Origin: Owenia fusiformis
Taxonomy: Eukaryota > Annelida > Polychaeta > Sabellida > Oweniidae
Direction of reading: 5' to 3'
Assembly (NCBI GenBank): GCA_903813345.2
Contig: CAIIXF020000009.1
Coordinates: 18,131,759 to 18,195,758, forward strand
Length of the DNA: 64,000 nt
The position numbers and the translations under genes were made by a program. Shown in pieces: positions 62,794 to 64,000 of the stretch; within the stretch, counting starts at the first letter, position 1, and every line of letters starts with the position of its first letter. The notes beneath the pieces were generated by a model. The model was not told the DNA's origin, ran no database searches, and saw only the letters and a list, made by a program, of their open reading frames with translations.

Positions 62794-63753
62794 ATAGCTG
62801 AAATAATTAATCACAATGATCTGATATGTGGTAACTATAAGTGCAATCAAATCAGGAAACTTTATATGAATCTTCAAACATACAAGTCATGACCAACAAC
62901 ATATTTAAAAACTAGCTTAAATAAAGAACTTTTGCATGTTTTCTTCCTGTATGTGTCATATATGGTTTGAGAAATTTTTTTTGCCTTAAATACATATCCC
63001 CCACCCCCTTAAACTTTCACATAATGACTGTTTTTAAAAGGAACATATGTTGTGTTAAATGTTTAAATTTTTGTACTCCATGCTAAATGGGAAATAAAGA
63101 AATATATATATATAAATCACACTTGGCAAGACGTGAAAGATAACCATCTGTAGGGGAGTTGTGTTTTACATGCAAGTTGTATTTATGATATATGAAATTA
63201 TTAATGCATCTTGGCTTAAATAACTTATCACACAGCATGTTTATTAAATTTTGATATTTTCAATATAATCTTTTAAACCTTTTTTGATTGCTGCCAAAAG
63301 GACACTCTAAATACTGAAGTGCTAAATGATATATCCAGACATGCAGTGTGATCTGATAAATAGAATGTATTTTCTAGTTTTCCCTTTTGTGTTTTCTATG
63401 TTAAAGAGGGCTAGAGCTATACCCTGATTTTATTGGCCAGTATTATAGCCCTCTGACTAGTATTGAATATTGTACAATTTGTCACTAGCCAATCAGTGAG
63501 TACTGCAGGGCCTACTAGTATGTTTACTTATTCCATAAAAGGACATTGCTGATTGGCTAAGCAAATTCAGAGATTTCTGCAAATTAAAGAGTGTAGGAGA
63601 ATCATTTCCCCTCAAAGGGTGGTAAGACCTCAACCAGAACAGTGAATAATTAGAGGTGAACTATTCAAGTGTCTTGTCCTGAAAGTTGAAATATAAAAAT
63701 AAGAACCCTAGATAATCTACCACATATAAATTGATGCCAATTGCCAACTTATA
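62794..63753. other. Unique AT-rich sequence, no gene seen
   Basis: A short inverted repeat (AGAGGGCTA...TATAGCCCTCT, about 63405-63453) could form a stem-loop. Nothing else was recognised. Confidence 0.35.
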
Positions 63754-64000
63754 TACAGTGTGTCTCAAAAAAAATGTTACACTTACAAAAAGTTCAATAT
63801 CATTCATGATTTTGACTTTTCTTCTAAAATATACTTAGATACCAAAAGACCAGCCTTTCTCGAATAAATCCACACCATCAGATTCAAAGTCCATCCATGA
63901 TTGGCTGCACAGGACAGATTTTAAAAACGCGTGTGAAATCTGATTTGCGCCAACTTCTCAGTGGTTGGACATGTGGTGATCAATTCTTTTTTGGTGTGAA
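63754..64000 (+). mobile_element. Possible left end of a Tc1/mariner-type element, cut by window edge
   Basis: TACAGTGTGTCTCAAAAAAA followed by TGTTACACTT has the form of a Tc1/mariner-type terminus (TA, then CAGTGTGTC and an A run). The sequence that follows is less AT-rich than its flank. The right end would lie outside the window, so this cannot be confirmed. Confidence 0.4.

Overview
This window looks like gene-poor, AT-rich nuclear DNA from an animal, most likely a marine lophotrochozoan and plausibly a mollusc. It is densely packed with tandem repeats, short inverted-repeat (MITE-like) transposons, a truncated LINE, a fossil mariner and tRNA-derived SINE pieces. The strongest taxonomic hint is a three-copy family near 33.7, 40.5 and 41.8 kb. 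It combines subterminal inverted repeats, tandem 'core' units, an ACGG-type tetranucleotide microsatellite and a 3' hairpin, which is the architecture of the 'pearl' elements of bivalves (HINE/Helentron class). There are no bacterial-style operons, and I found no rRNA gene, convincing functional tRNA gene or CRISPR array.

Only one reading frame is convincing as a host gene. It is an intact, intronless 167-codon ORF on the minus strand (18645-19148) encoding the N-terminal L-asparaginase domain, with the TGGTI and HGTDT active-site motifs present. Two other coding stretches belong to transposons: the 3' end of a non-LTR retrotransposon (32493-33381, flanked by a 13-bp target-site duplication) and a decayed mariner transposase (within 48249-49323). 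Almost all other open frames are by-products of tandem repeats, many with unit lengths divisible by three, or lie inside MITEs.

Layout: 1-9 kb holds foldback and TIR elements (909-1075, 1090-2909, 6251-7064). 9.8-21 kb holds minisatellites with units of 20, 31, 16, 66 and 51 bp, plus the asparaginase gene. 22.4-23.1 kb is a TIR element with an 8-bp TSD. 25.1-26.0 kb is a Tc1/mariner-like MITE whose left end has been amplified into a 29-bp minisatellite. 26.9-29.2 kb holds 81-bp and degenerate repeats and a CAGGCCCGTAGCC-ended MITE. 32.5-33.4 kb is the LINE. 34.6-35.9 kb is a 28-bp minisatellite split by a piggyBac-like TTAA element. 36.7-38.9 kb holds a SINE fragment and a 60-bp repeat. 40.5-42.1 kb holds pearl-like elements. 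45.3-46.9 kb holds TGTCACCACC elements. 48.2-49.3 kb is the mariner fossil. 49.3-57.2 kb is mostly featureless apart from a CTCF-like site and a tRNA-derived SINE. 57.2 kb holds a Harbinger-like MITE, and 62.3-62.8 kb a hAT-like MITE beside a Tc1-like MITE.

No multi-gene pathway or operon can be read from the window. Its main interest is as a record of transposon insertion and repeat birth, with several insertions resolved to the base by their target-site duplications, plus one possibly transferred enzyme gene. Multi-exon genes with short exons, and the long introns of flanking genes, cannot be excluded by eye.
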